From Mycolicibacterium diernhoferi (GTDB taxonomy: Bacteria; Actinomycetota; Actinomycetes; Mycobacteriales; Mycobacteriaceae), in the NCBI RefSeq assembly GCF_019456655.1, contig NZ_CP080332.1:3286001-3350000 (forward strand): a stretch of DNA of 64,000 bases, read 5' to 3'. Both the position numbers and the translations under genes were made by a program. A model generated the notes under the pieces. That model did no database searches. It was not told the origin of the DNA and was given only the letters and a program-made list of their open reading frames with translations. Below are positions 52,472 through 61,869 of the stretch, in pieces (position 1 is the stretch's first letter; every line of letters begins with the position of its first letter).

Positions 52472-53712
52472 GCCAGCTTCGCGATCTGCTGGTGCAGCCA
52501 GGCGGTTTCCCAGAAGTTGGTGCTGCTCTCCAGCAGCAGCTCGTGGGCGGCGATCAGCACGTCGGTGGCCTCCTTGTTTGCGGGATCGGTTTGATTGACG
52601 ATTTCGGCAAGTCGCAGGGCCCGGACCGGCTCTCCGGCGTCAAGAAGTGTGCGTGCCCGGTGCAGAACCGTTGCCGTGCCGGCAAGTTCGAGCAGGTCGG
52701 CTTCTGTTCGGTCCGGGTGCTCGGCGTAGAGTTCGGCCGTGGATCGGTGATGGAACCAGCCCGCATAGTTCTCCCAGATCGCGCGGACGTTCCAGCGGAC
52801 CATTCCGTAGCCCTGCCCAACCTCCAAGTCGGCGGGCAGCACCACCTCCCGCATCAGCGTGTGCACATCCTTGCCGGCGTTCATGCCCTCCACCGTCCGG
52901 TCGTGGATGTAGGACACGGCGTCGCGCAGCCGAGTCAGTTCCCATTCGATACGGTCCTTGCCCACGATGGGACCGAAGTGACCAGTGAGCAGGGTTTCGG
53001 CACCAAGTGCGCGGACTCGATCGATGGACTCCACAACCGTCAACGCGTCCCGGTAGCGGTCGCCGCGCATGGTAACCAAGTTCGGGATGTGCCCGAACAG
53101 CGCACCGAACACGTTGCCGCACAGGCACACGCCTTCGTCTGGAAGCCACACCACGAGGCTGTCGGTGGTTTCGCCACCGGGCGTGGCGTACAACTCGAGA
53201 CGGCGGCCGCCCAGTTCGATGACAAGTTCGTCGTCGAACGTGACCGTTGGGATCGGAACGCTCTGTGCGGGTACCGATCCGAATCTCGCCGTGGTGCGCT
53301 CGATGGTGGCCATCACCTTGTCGATCCACGCGAATGCGGAGTTCCGGGCCCGGAACTCCGCAAGCAACTCATTGTCCCGCCGCCATGTCTCCCAGCTCGT
53401 CTGGGCGACGATGTCGGTGCCGGGGTCGGCTATCGAGTCGATGCCACCGACATGGTCGACGTGCCCTTGAGTGAGGATGATGTAGCGGATCGGCGCCGCA
53501 TCGACGGCATCGAAGTTCGCCCGGTGCACCGGCCCCTCGAAACCCATCCCCGTGTTCAGAACGATCCGGCCCGCGTCGGTCGTCAGCATGAAGGAATTGG
53601 ACAACCCTGGAGACAGCCATATTCCAGGACTGACCTCCTCGGCGGGCGCGCCGGCACCGACGATGTCGTCGGCGCCGGGCCGACCCAGGTACACGGGTTC
53701 GTAGGTACTCAC
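52468..53712 (-). CDS. MBL-fold alkylsulfatase-like hydrolase
   Basis: This is a 414-residue protein with a metallo-beta-lactamase domain (about 25-290) and a helical dimerisation-type tail as in SdsA1/YjcS alkyl sulfatases. The metal motif reads TQGHVDHVGG, so the first His of HxHxDH is Gln, while the following His, Asp and His are retained; further ligands are likely in TPGGETTDS and LLTGHFGPIVG. Altered metal binding is possible. The GTG start overlaps the sulfotransferase stop (GTGA). It could hydrolyse a sulfate ester or another ester. Confidence 0.8.
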   Translation of the reverse strand: MSTYEPVYLGRPGADDIVGAGAPAEEVSPGIWLSPGLSNSFMLTTDAGRIVLNTGMGFEGPVHRANFDAVDAAPIRYIILTQGHVDHVGGIDSIADPGTDIVAQTSWETWRRDNELLAEFRARNSAFAWIDKVMATIERTTARFGSVPAQSVPIPTVTFDDELVIELGGRRLELYATPGGETTDSLVVWLPDEGVCLCGNVFGALFGHIPNLVTMRGDRYRDALTVVESIDRVRALGAETLLTGHFGPIVGKDRIEWELTRLRDAVSYIHDRTVEGMNAGKDVHTLMREVVLPADLEVGQGYGMVRWNVRAIWENYAGWFHHRSTAELYAEHPDRTEADLLELAGTATVLHRARTLLDAGEPVRALRLAEIVNQTDPANKEATDVLIAAHELLLESSTNFWETAWLHQQIAKLA

Positions 53713-54962
53713 GCTTCCTCCCGCACGTCGAAGCGATCGAAGTAGAACCCGAAGCGGGCCCGGATCTCGTCGGGCGATCGCCCGAAATGCCCTTGGAGGT
53801 CATATCGCAGGCTGCCGTGTTTGCCGCGCGGGTTGTCATCGAGGTACCGGCGGAAGGCCGCGCGAGCCTCCGTGGTGAGTTCCGTGCCGTTGTACGCGTA
53901 CAGGGTCTCCAGGATCGACATCTCGGTGCCGTTGAGGTGGTGGAACGCGATGTCCACACTCTGGTCGGATCCGACGAGTTCACGGTCCCGTACGCACGCC
54001 CGCAGCAGCCTCTCGACGCGGTCGATCCAGTAGTCCACCAGCCCGTCTGGGTCGATCTCCTTGCGCCGGACGCGATCACCGTAGGCCAGCATCGTGACGG
54101 CAGACTGGATGACCGCCACCGGATCCCGGTGAGTGAAGGCGACGGTCGCGTCCGGGAATGTGCGCATCAGCGGTCCGAGTTGCTCACAGTGTTGCGGCGA
54201 CTTCAGCACCCACTGCCGCGGGCCCCGCAGAAAGGTCAGTGCCTGCAAAATGGAGCGCAAATATCCGTAATGCGCGTCCTGGTCCAATCCGAGATAGAAG
54301 TCGCGCCATTGTGGAACCCGGCCATGCCACTCCAACACATAGCTCGCGAAGTCCAGGTCGAGAAGCTCCACCTCCTCCTCGATCGCTTGGGGGAACCGGT
54401 CATGCATGGCCTGGATCAGAGGGGTCACCACGTTCGCCGATTCGTGCTCGGTAACACTGCGCGCGAACCGAGGGTCGACGCCGTTGACGTCTGGCCCCTC
54501 ACCGTGTAGCGGGAAAGGTTCCTGACTCTCCCAGTACGGCAGCGCGCGTCGCCGGGAATCCGCTGCGATGAGGTTCACCAGATGTGTGGTGCCGGAGCGC
54601 GGGAGCCCGACGACGATGATCGGCTTCTCGATCTCGATGTCGTGGATCTCGGGATACCGGCGGAGCAGATCGGTCAGTAGCAATCGCTGGGAGAGCAGCC
54701 GCACGATCCGGTTGTGCAGGATGAAACGGTTGAGGTTGGTGTTGCCGGAGTCCGCGTCGACTGCCCCTGCGTACGCGTCGAGCCGTTGACGAAAGTCACT
54801 GGGCCCGAAGTCTTCCAGACCGGTCTTTGCGATCGCCTCGGCCATGAGCGCTGCCGGATCCAGGTCGATGGTCACGGCTTCGAGCTGGTCGAGTATTCCC
54901 CGTTGCACCGGGTCGAGTACCGGGCTGGTCAGATCTTCGATGGCTAGTACGGCGGCGGCCAT
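53709..54962 (-). CDS. PAPS-dependent sulfotransferase family protein
   Basis: This is a 417-residue sulfotransferase of the family common in mycobacteria. The 5'-phosphosulfate loop is GLPRSGTTHLVNLIAADS at about 117-134, and the 3'-phosphate motif is THRDPVAVIQS at about 275. The ATG at 54962 follows GGAGGAG. It is the first gene of a leftward operon with the alkylsulfatase-like gene directly after, and faces the second IclR gene across a 55-base gap that contains an inverted repeat. Acceptor unknown. Confidence 0.87.
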   Translation of the reverse strand: MAAAVLAIEDLTSPVLDPVQRGILDQLEAVTIDLDPAALMAEAIAKTGLEDFGPSDFRQRLDAYAGAVDADSGNTNLNRFILHNRIVRLLSQRLLLTDLLRRYPEIHDIEIEKPIIVVGLPRSGTTHLVNLIAADSRRRALPYWESQEPFPLHGEGPDVNGVDPRFARSVTEHESANVVTPLIQAMHDRFPQAIEEEVELLDLDFASYVLEWHGRVPQWRDFYLGLDQDAHYGYLRSILQALTFLRGPRQWVLKSPQHCEQLGPLMRTFPDATVAFTHRDPVAVIQSAVTMLAYGDRVRRKEIDPDGLVDYWIDRVERLLRACVRDRELVGSDQSVDIAFHHLNGTEMSILETLYAYNGTELTTEARAAFRRYLDDNPRGKHGSLRYDLQGHFGRSPDEIRARFGFYFDRFDVREEA

Positions 54963-54994
54963 GCGACTCCTCCGTCTTTCTGTGGTGTGACGAG

Positions 54995-55016
54995 TATTCG
55001 TTGTAGGCTTCGAATA
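54995..55016. promoter_or_regulatory. Inverted repeat between sulfotransferase and IclR genes
   Basis: TATTCG and CGAATA are perfect six-base arms with a ten-base spacer, ending one base from the IclR ATG and 33 bases from the sulfotransferase ATG. One regulator bound here would affect both genes. Confidence 0.5.
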
Positions 55017-55017
55017 T

Positions 55018-55956
55018 ATGAACGCCAAGCTAGGCCCGCCCCGAGACGCGGGTCAAGACCCTTCACCGCCGACGCGACGTGTCGTCGCGATCGTGGAACT
55101 CCTCGCTGCGGCCGCCCCAGAGCCGTTGACGCTGGCCGAAATCTGCCGCGACCTGCGCATCAGCCGCTCCACCGGGCACGCCATCCTGGCCACGCTGTGT
55201 GCCTGCGACTGGGTTCTCCGCGACCCACTCAGTGGGAGGTACGCGCTGGGCGGTGGCATGCCCAGGGCCAACCCGGCCAGCGTGCCGATGTCACGACTGC
55301 TCCGCGAACCGATGCGTCGACTGTGTTCCACACTCGGCGTAGCCGTGTGTCTTTCGGAAGTCAGGGACGGCGCCATCGTGGTTGTCGAATCGATCGCTCC
55401 GGACGCAGGGCGCCCCCTCGTGCAGGCCGGCCAACAGTTGCCCTTCGTCGCACCGTTCGGGCGCGAATTCGTCGCGTGGGCACCGGCGACTGCACGCCGC
55501 CGGTGGCTGGATGCCGCGGGTCCGGTCAACGACGTCTTCCACGCCCGAATTCCGCAGGTGCTCAACGAACTCCAGGTGCGCGGCTATGGAATCGAGCGGC
55601 TCAGCGACCCACTGCTGAAGGTGTACACGGCGCTACTGGCCCTCGACGGCGGCAACGTGGCCGACCCGGTGGCGGTACGCCTGGCCGGCGCCGTCGCCGA
55701 TCTGACGATCGTCGACTTTCTGCCCGGCGAACTGGCTCAGATCGACCAGAGTCCACTTGCGACCATCTCGGCTCCGATCTTCAGCGGGGAGGGCAACGTC
55801 GTGATGTCGGTGTCGGCGCAGGCATACAGTCGCCTCACCCTTGAGCAGGTTCGCAGCACCGGCGATCGCCTTATCGAGTTCGCAGAAGAAGCGAGTTCTT
55901 TGATTGCGCAGCATGTCCTGTTTATCGGAGATTCACCGAACGCCGATATCGGGTAG
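55018..55956 (+). CDS. IclR-family transcriptional regulator
   Basis: This is a 312-residue regulator. The winged helix occupies about 20-75 (LTLAEICRDLRISRSTGHAIL, partial), and the effector domain follows. No ribosome site is seen before the ATG, and the operator-like repeat abuts it, so the mRNA may be leaderless. It is divergent from the sulfotransferase operon and upstream of the P450 operon (138-base gap), so it may control either. Confidence 0.9.
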   Translation: MNAKLGPPRDAGQDPSPPTRRVVAIVELLAAAAPEPLTLAEICRDLRISRSTGHAILATLCACDWVLRDPLSGRYALGGGMPRANPASVPMSRLLREPMRRLCSTLGVAVCLSEVRDGAIVVVESIAPDAGRPLVQAGQQLPFVAPFGREFVAWAPATARRRWLDAAGPVNDVFHARIPQVLNELQVRGYGIERLSDPLLKVYTALLALDGGNVADPVAVRLAGAVADLTIVDFLPGELAQIDQSPLATISAPIFSGEGNVVMSVSAQAYSRLTLEQVRSTGDRLIEFAEEASSLIAQHVLFIGDSPNADIG

Positions 55957-56094
55957 CCGGACTGCCCAGATAGCGACGCTCCCGATCAGCGGGATGTGAG
56001 TCGGCACACACTCCAACTGTCCATAGCATTCCGTATCACCCAACGGCACAACGTGATTCGGCGTCGGTAGACGTCAGATGAAAGGGCTCAGCAC

Positions 56095-57240
56095 ATGACT
56101 GGATCACACCTTCGATACGACCCGTCCACGCCGGAATTTCAGACCGAACTGTGGGATGTATACCGCGCCATGCGAGACGATCACCCGGTGTACCAAGACC
56201 CGGACGGCCAGTTCTACGCGCTGACCCGATTCGACGACGTCTGGGCGGCCGCCGCCGACCACGAGACGTTCTCCAGCAAGGTGGCCGAGGCCAACGAGCT
56301 GCTGCCCCAACTGATCTTCATCGACCCGCCGCGGCACGGGGCACTGCGCAAGCTGGTATCCCGGGCCTTCACCGCACGGCGAGTGGCGGCGATGGAGGAC
56401 GACATCAGGCGATCCATCCAGGGACTGCTCGACGAAATCGCCGCCGCCGGCGACACCTGTGAATTCCAGCACGACTACGCCGCAGTCATCCCCAGCGTCG
56501 TCGTCGGCAGCATGATCGGGCTCGACGAGCAGCACGTCGCGCCCATGCGCACCTGGACCGAGGCCTTCATCGGACTTGCCGACACCGGCGCACCGCTGGA
56601 AGCGGCGATGAACATCTACGCCATGTTCGCCGAGTTGCTCGAAGAACGTCGCCGCAACCCGCGCGACGACCTGATGACCGCACTGCTCGACGCGGAAATC
56701 GACGGAGAACGGCTCACCGACCAGGAACTGCTCGGGTTCTGCCTGCTGCTGGTGCTCGGCGGCAACGACACCACCGCCAGCCTCATCGGGTCCGGCACGG
56801 TACTGCTGCTGCGACACCCCGAACAGCTCGACGTGCTGCGCAGCGACCCGTCGCTGTGGCCGTCCGCGATCGAAGAGATGCTGCGCATCGAGGCCCCCAC
56901 CCAGGCGTTGCCACGTACCGCCACCCGCGACGTCGACTTGCACGGTGTTCGGATCCCGGCCGGATCTCGGGTCATGTTGGTGTGGGGCGCCGCCAACCAC
57001 GACGACCGTGAGTTTGCGGACCCCGAGCGATTCGATGTGACACGGCACGTGCAACGCCACACATCGTTCGGGCACGGCGCGCACTTCTGCATGGGATCCG
57101 GGTTGGCCCGCCTGGAGGCCCGCCTTGCCTTTGCCGAGTGGTTTCAGCGGTTCCCCGACTGCAAACTGGGCGGCGAACCGGAACGCATTACCTCTGTCTG
57201 GGCTCGCGCGTTCGACTCCATTCCGCTTCGGCTTTGCTGA
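56095..57240 (+). CDS. Cytochrome P450
   Basis: This is a 381-residue bacterial P450. The I-helix motif is GGNDTT (222-227) in place of AGxDTT, the ExxR pair is Glu261-Arg264, and the heme ligand is Cys332 in FGHGAHFCMG. It is the first gene of a rightward oxidation series. Hydroxylation of an alkyl or alicyclic carbon, followed by the alcohol and aldehyde dehydrogenases, is a reasonable order. No ferredoxin gene is adjacent. The ATG follows AAAGGG by about ten bases. Confidence 0.93.
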   Translation: MTGSHLRYDPSTPEFQTELWDVYRAMRDDHPVYQDPDGQFYALTRFDDVWAAAADHETFSSKVAEANELLPQLIFIDPPRHGALRKLVSRAFTARRVAAMEDDIRRSIQGLLDEIAAAGDTCEFQHDYAAVIPSVVVGSMIGLDEQHVAPMRTWTEAFIGLADTGAPLEAAMNIYAMFAELLEERRRNPRDDLMTALLDAEIDGERLTDQELLGFCLLLVLGGNDTTASLIGSGTVLLLRHPEQLDVLRSDPSLWPSAIEEMLRIEAPTQALPRTATRDVDLHGVRIPAGSRVMLVWGAANHDDREFADPERFDVTRHVQRHTSFGHGAHFCMGSGLARLEARLAFAEWFQRFPDCKLGGEPERITSVWARAFDSIPLRLC

Positions 57241-57370
57241 CCGACCCCCAGACCACTTGTTAACCGCTGGGCGGGAAGCACGGGTCACAGCGCGAGCGGA
57301 CGCCGTTAACGTGCCGTCATCCGGGTCGGTCATGCGCCGACCCGTCTATGAGCGAGAGGATTTCGAGCCC

Positions 57371-58489
57371 GTGAGCCCAGCTCCGTTCCAGGGTCGCATC
57401 GCCCGATTCGACGAACCCGGCAAGCCGTTCGAAATCGAGTCGGTCACCTTGCCCGGCATCGGTCCCGGCGAGATCTTGATCAAGGTCACCCGCGCCAACA
57501 TCTGCGGCTCCGATGTGCACGCGTGGCACGGCACCTTCGCCACCCGTGGTCTGGGCGGGCAACTGCCGACCGTGCTTGGCCATGAGATGGTCGGCGTCAT
57601 CGCGGCGATGGGTGACGGCGTCCACGCCGACTCCAACGGCAAGCCGCTGACCGAGGGCACCCGGGTGGTGTTCCCGTACTTCTTCTGCTGCCACACCTGC
57701 CGGAACTGCCTGGCGGGCCGCCGGAATGCATGTCTGAACCTGAAGATGGCGATGCTGGGTCGCGCCGACGAGCCGCCCTACTTCGTCGGCGGCTACGCGG
57801 ACTACTTCGTGCTTCCCGCGGGCGCGGTGGTGTACACCGTCCCGGACGGGGTATCCGACGAGATCGCGGCCGGCGCGAACTGTGCGCTGTCCCAAGTGAT
57901 GTACGGGCTGGAACGGGTGGACCAGCAACTCGGTGAATACGTGGTGGTACAGGGCGCGGGTGCACTGGGCCTGTACGCCGTGGCGGTCGCCAAGGCCCGG
58001 GGCGCCGCCAAGGTCATCGCCATCGACGGTGTGCCGGAACGGCTCGAACTGGCCACCGCATTCGGCGCCGATGCCGTCATCGACATCACCGAGGTCAGCA
58101 CCGAGAAGGAACGCGCCAAGATCGTCCGCCGGCTCACCGACGGGCAGGGCGCCGATGTGGTGGTCGAGGTCGTCGGGCATCCCTCGGCAATCGACGAAGG
58201 TCTGAAGCTGCTCGGGCAGTTCGGCCGATACGTCGAGATCGGCAATATCAACATCGGCAAGACCTTCGAATTCGATCCGTCCCGATTCGTGTTCTCCAAC
58301 AAGACGATGGTCGGCGTGTCGCTCTACGACCCGGCGGTGCTGTCCCGCGCCCTCGACTTCCTCGACGAGTACCAGCACAAGCTGCCATTCGACCGGCTCG
58401 CCGCGGCCTGCTACTCCCTCGATGACATCAACGATGCGTTCGCCGCCGCCGAGACCAAGCGCGATGTCCGCGCCAGCATCGTGCCCTGA
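57371..58489 (+). CDS. Zinc-dependent medium-chain alcohol dehydrogenase
   Basis: This is a 372-residue MDR enzyme. Catalytic zinc ligands are in NICGSDVHAWHG and LGHEMVG, structural zinc Cys are in CCHTCRNCLAGRRNAC, and the NAD site is VVQGAGALGLYAVAVA. The GTG start at 57371 has GAGAGGA ten bases upstream; an ATG at 57331 is an alternative with no clear ribosome site. It is 130 bases downstream of the P450 gene and upstream of the ALDH, fitting oxidation of the P450 product. Confidence 0.9.
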   Translation: MSPAPFQGRIARFDEPGKPFEIESVTLPGIGPGEILIKVTRANICGSDVHAWHGTFATRGLGGQLPTVLGHEMVGVIAAMGDGVHADSNGKPLTEGTRVVFPYFFCCHTCRNCLAGRRNACLNLKMAMLGRADEPPYFVGGYADYFVLPAGAVVYTVPDGVSDEIAAGANCALSQVMYGLERVDQQLGEYVVVQGAGALGLYAVAVAKARGAAKVIAIDGVPERLELATAFGADAVIDITEVSTEKERAKIVRRLTDGQGADVVVEVVGHPSAIDEGLKLLGQFGRYVEIGNINIGKTFEFDPSRFVFSNKTMVGVSLYDPAVLSRALDFLDEYQHKLPFDRLAAACYSLDDINDAFAAAETKRDVRASIVP

Positions 58490-58523
58490 ACCCCGCCATA
58501 CCGAAAGCCAGCGAAAGTTCTTG

Positions 58524-59945
58524 ATGAGCAACCACCAATACACCCGCACCAAGCTCTATATCGACGGTGAATGGGTCTCCCCCGCCGGCACCGACACCAT
58601 CGAGGTGATCAATCCGGCGACCGAGCAGGTACTGGGTACCGTCCCGGGCGGTACCGACGCCGATGTGGATGCCGCCGTTGCGGCGGCCCGCAACGCCTTC
58701 GACCCGCTGATCGGCGTACCCGAACGGCGGGAGCGGCTCGACGCGGTGATCACGGCGATGGAGAAACGCCTCCCGGACATCGCCGAGACCATCACCGCTG
58801 AAATGGGCGCGCCGATCCGGATCGCGCAGACGGTGCAGACCCAGGTGCCCCTGGCGGTGGCGCGCGGATTCGCCGATGCCCTGGCGGGTTTCGAGTTCGA
58901 GGAGCGCATCGGCAATTCGCTGGTGACGCGCGAACCCTACGGGGTGGTCGCGGCCATCACCCCGTGGAACTACCCGCTGTACCAGGTGGTGGCCAAGGTC
59001 ATTCCGGCGATCGCGGCGGGCTGCACGGTGGTGCTCAAACCGAGTAACGAGGCGCCGTTGTCGGTGTTCGAGTTCGTCGAGGCCCTGCAGGACGCCGGGC
59101 TGCCACCCGGAGTGGTGAACCTGGTGTCCGGTCCCGGCCGGATCATCGGGGAACGGATGGCCGAGCACCCGGGCGTCGACTTCGTCTCGTTCACCGGCTC
59201 CACCGGTGTCGGCAGCCGTGTCGGCGAACTCGCCGGTCGGACCGTCAAGAAGGTGGCCCTCGAGTTGGGTGGCAAGTCAGCCAATGTGATCCTCGACGGC
59301 GCCGACCTTGCCACCGCGGTGAAGGTCGGCGTCGGCAATGCGTTCCTCAACGGTGGTCAGACCTGCATGGCCTGGACCCGGATGCTCGTCCCGCAGTCCC
59401 GCTACGGTGAGGCTCTCGACATCATCGAGGCCGCGGTCGCCAAGTACACCGTGGGCGACCCGACCGATCCGGGCACCCGGATCGGGCCGTCCGCGTCGCT
59501 CGCCCAGCAGCAGACAGTGCTGGGCTTCATCGAACGCGCGTCCGGCGACGGCGCCCGGCTGCTGACCGGGGGTTCGCAGAAGGTGCGCGACGTGGGCTAT
59601 TACGTCGCCCCGACGGTGTTCGCCGATGTCGATCCGAACTCCGAACTCGGCCAGGAGGAGGTGTTCGGACCGGTGCTGGCCGTGATCCCGTTCCGCGACA
59701 GCGACGACGCATTGGAGATTGCCAACGGCACCCCGTACGGACTGTCGGGGGCGGTCTGGGCCGCCGACGATGACACCGCAATCGCCTTCGCCCGGCAGGT
59801 GCAGACCGGTCAGCTCGACATCAACGGCGGTAAGTACAACCCGGCCGCTCCCTTCGGGGGCTACAAGAAGTCCGGCATCGGCCGCGAACTCGGCCGGATC
59901 GGCTTCGAGGAGTTCCTACAGGTGAAATCGCTGCAGCTGCCGTGA
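58524..59945 (+). CDS. NAD-dependent aldehyde dehydrogenase
   Basis: This is a 473-residue ALDH. The catalytic Cys is in GGQTCMAWTRMLVP, Glu in LELGGKSAN, the nucleotide motif is FTGSTGVGSRV, and PWNYPLYQV is conserved. It would turn the aldehyde from the preceding dehydrogenase to an acid. Its stop overlaps the GTG of the enoyl-CoA hydratase gene (GTGA). Start ATG 58524 is selected; upstream in-frame extension lies inside the ADH gene. Confidence 0.92.
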   Translation: MSNHQYTRTKLYIDGEWVSPAGTDTIEVINPATEQVLGTVPGGTDADVDAAVAAARNAFDPLIGVPERRERLDAVITAMEKRLPDIAETITAEMGAPIRIAQTVQTQVPLAVARGFADALAGFEFEERIGNSLVTREPYGVVAAITPWNYPLYQVVAKVIPAIAAGCTVVLKPSNEAPLSVFEFVEALQDAGLPPGVVNLVSGPGRIIGERMAEHPGVDFVSFTGSTGVGSRVGELAGRTVKKVALELGGKSANVILDGADLATAVKVGVGNAFLNGGQTCMAWTRMLVPQSRYGEALDIIEAAVAKYTVGDPTDPGTRIGPSASLAQQQTVLGFIERASGDGARLLTGGSQKVRDVGYYVAPTVFADVDPNSELGQEEVFGPVLAVIPFRDSDDALEIANGTPYGLSGAVWAADDDTAIAFARQVQTGQLDINGGKYNPAAPFGGYKKSGIGRELGRIGFEEFLQVKSLQLP

Positions 59946-60718
59946 CCGAGCCCATTCGTATCAGCAGGACCGGGTCCGTCGAGACCTGGACCATCAACCG
60001 GCCCGAGTCGGGCAATGCGATCACCGGCAAGGATGTGATCGCCGCGTTCGAGGCGGCAGCCGAAGGGGCCAACGCCGACATCGCCGTCCGGGCCGTCATT
60101 CTCACCGGCGAAGGCAAGATCTTCTCCGCCGGCGGCAACGTCAAGGAGATGGCCGACCGCCAGGGCATGTTCGGTCTGGACCCGATCGAACAGCGCTGGG
60201 CGTACGTCGACGGCATCCAACGGATCCCGCGGGCCCTGGGCCGACTGGAGGTGCCGATCATCGCCGCCGTCAACGGCGCCGCCGTCGGCGCGGGCTGCGA
60301 TCTGGCGATGATGTGCGATATCCGGATCGCCTCCGAACGTGCATCGTTCGCGGAGAGTTTCGTCGCGCTCGGACTGATCCCGGGTGACGGCGGATCCTGG
60401 TTCCTGCAACGGGCGATCGGCTACGAGCGCGCCGCCGAGATGACCTTCACCGGCGACCGCATCGACGCGCCGACCGCACTGGCCTGGGGTCTGGTCAGCC
60501 GGGTCGTCCCGCATGACGAACTGGTGAGCACGGCGACGGAGCTGGCCGAGCGGATCGCGCAGAACCCCTCTCACTCGCTGCGGATGGCCAAGCGCCTGCT
60601 GCTGGAGTCGCGCACCGGGACATTGGAATCGACGCTGGCCATGGCCGCGGCCATGCAGCCGCTGGCCCACGCCGATGCGGAGCATCAGCAACGCATCGCG
60701 CGCTGGCGGAGCAGCTGA
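59942..60718 (+). CDS. Enoyl-CoA hydratase family protein
   Basis: This is a 258-residue crotonase-fold enzyme. Oxyanion loops GKIFSAGGNVKEM and NGAAVGAGCDLAMMCD are present, and Glu is at the first catalytic position (FAESFVALGLIPGDGGS) with Asp at the second, a pattern seen in some isomerases or hydratases. Translation is coupled on both sides: the GTG overlaps the ALDH stop and the stop overlaps the ATG of the acyl-CoA dehydrogenase. Confidence 0.92.
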   Translation: MTEPIRISRTGSVETWTINRPESGNAITGKDVIAAFEAAAEGANADIAVRAVILTGEGKIFSAGGNVKEMADRQGMFGLDPIEQRWAYVDGIQRIPRALGRLEVPIIAAVNGAAVGAGCDLAMMCDIRIASERASFAESFVALGLIPGDGGSWFLQRAIGYERAAEMTFTGDRIDAPTALAWGLVSRVVPHDELVSTATELAERIAQNPSHSLRMAKRLLLESRTGTLESTLAMAAAMQPLAHADAEHQQRIARWRSS

Positions 60719-61869
60719 TGGCACAGTTCCGACTGGTGCCACCGGCCTCCGCCGATCCCACCGCCACCGCGGCGCTTCGTGCCGAGGTGCGCGGGTTCCT
60801 TGCCGAACAGCGCGCCGCAGGCACCTATTCACCGGCGGCGGACAGCTGGCTGAGCGGATGGGATGAAGTGTTCACCGAGGCGCTCGCCGCCCGCGGCTGG
60901 CTCGGCATGACCGTCCCGAAGGAATACGGCGGGCACGGTCGGTCGTTCATCGAACGGTTCGCCGTCACCGAGGAACTGCTCGCCGGGGGTGCCCCGGTGG
61001 CCGCGCACTGGATCGCCGACCGACAGATCGTGCCGTCGTTGTTGAAGTACGGCATCGAGGTACAGAAGCGGGAATTCCTCCCCGAGATCGCGGCGGGCCG
61101 GTGTTTCTTCGGCATCGGCATGAGCGAACCCGACTCCGGTTCCGACCTGGCCAGTGTCCGGACGAAAGCCACTCGGGTGGAGGGTGGTTGGTCACTGACC
61201 GGCACCAAGGTGTGGACCTCTGGCGCGCATCATGCGCACGCCTTCATCGTCCTTGCCCGCAACGCGCCCGCCGATCCCGCGCACCGCCATGCCGGACTCA
61301 GTCAGTTCATCGTCCGCTTCTCCGGTCCGGGTGTCGAAGTGCGACCGATCATCTCGATGAACGGCGGGCACCACTTCAACGAGGTGATCCTCGACGAAGC
61401 CTTCGTCCCCGACGACATGGTGTTCGGTGAGATCGGCGACGGTTGGCGCCAGGTGACCTCGGAGCTCAGTTTCGAGCGCAGCGGACCGGAACGGTTCCTG
61501 TCCACCTTCACGGTCCTGGCGTCGTGCGCAGACGAAATGGCGGCGGGAAACATCGTGCCCGACGCCGATCTCGGGCGGCTCGTCGCCCGGGTCGCCGGCC
61601 TGCACCAGATGTCGACGGCGGTGGCCGGCGCGCTGGAACGGCACGAGAACGCGGATGTCGCCGCGGCGGTGGTCAAGGTACTGGGCACCACCACCGAGGG
61701 CGATATCGCCGACTACGCCGATCTGCGGATCGGCGACCACAGCTCGGTCGACGCCGCTCTGCACGACGCAATTGTCCTTGCCGTGGACCAGCGTCCGGGG
61801 TTCACGTTGCGCGGTGGAACCAACGAAGTGCTGCGCGGTGTGATCGCGCGCGGATTGGGCATGCGATGA
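60718..61869 (+). CDS. Acyl-CoA dehydrogenase, FAD-binding catalytic subunit
   Basis: This is a 383-residue ACAD. FAD-contact sequences MSEPDSGSDLASVRTKA and TGTKVWTSGA are intact, and a catalytic Glu candidate is in RGGTNEVLRGVIARG. The following gene encodes another ACAD-like chain that lacks these FAD sequences, which is the pattern of heterotetrameric (alpha2beta2) mycobacterial ACADs used for steroid side chains and other bulky acyl-CoAs. The gene overlaps both neighbours. Confidence 0.92.
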   Translation: MAQFRLVPPASADPTATAALRAEVRGFLAEQRAAGTYSPAADSWLSGWDEVFTEALAARGWLGMTVPKEYGGHGRSFIERFAVTEELLAGGAPVAAHWIADRQIVPSLLKYGIEVQKREFLPEIAAGRCFFGIGMSEPDSGSDLASVRTKATRVEGGWSLTGTKVWTSGAHHAHAFIVLARNAPADPAHRHAGLSQFIVRFSGPGVEVRPIISMNGGHHFNEVILDEAFVPDDMVFGEIGDGWRQVTSELSFERSGPERFLSTFTVLASCADEMAAGNIVPDADLGRLVARVAGLHQMSTAVAGALERHENADVAAAVVKVLGTTTEGDIADYADLRIGDHSSVDAALHDAIVLAVDQRPGFTLRGGTNEVLRGVIARGLGMR

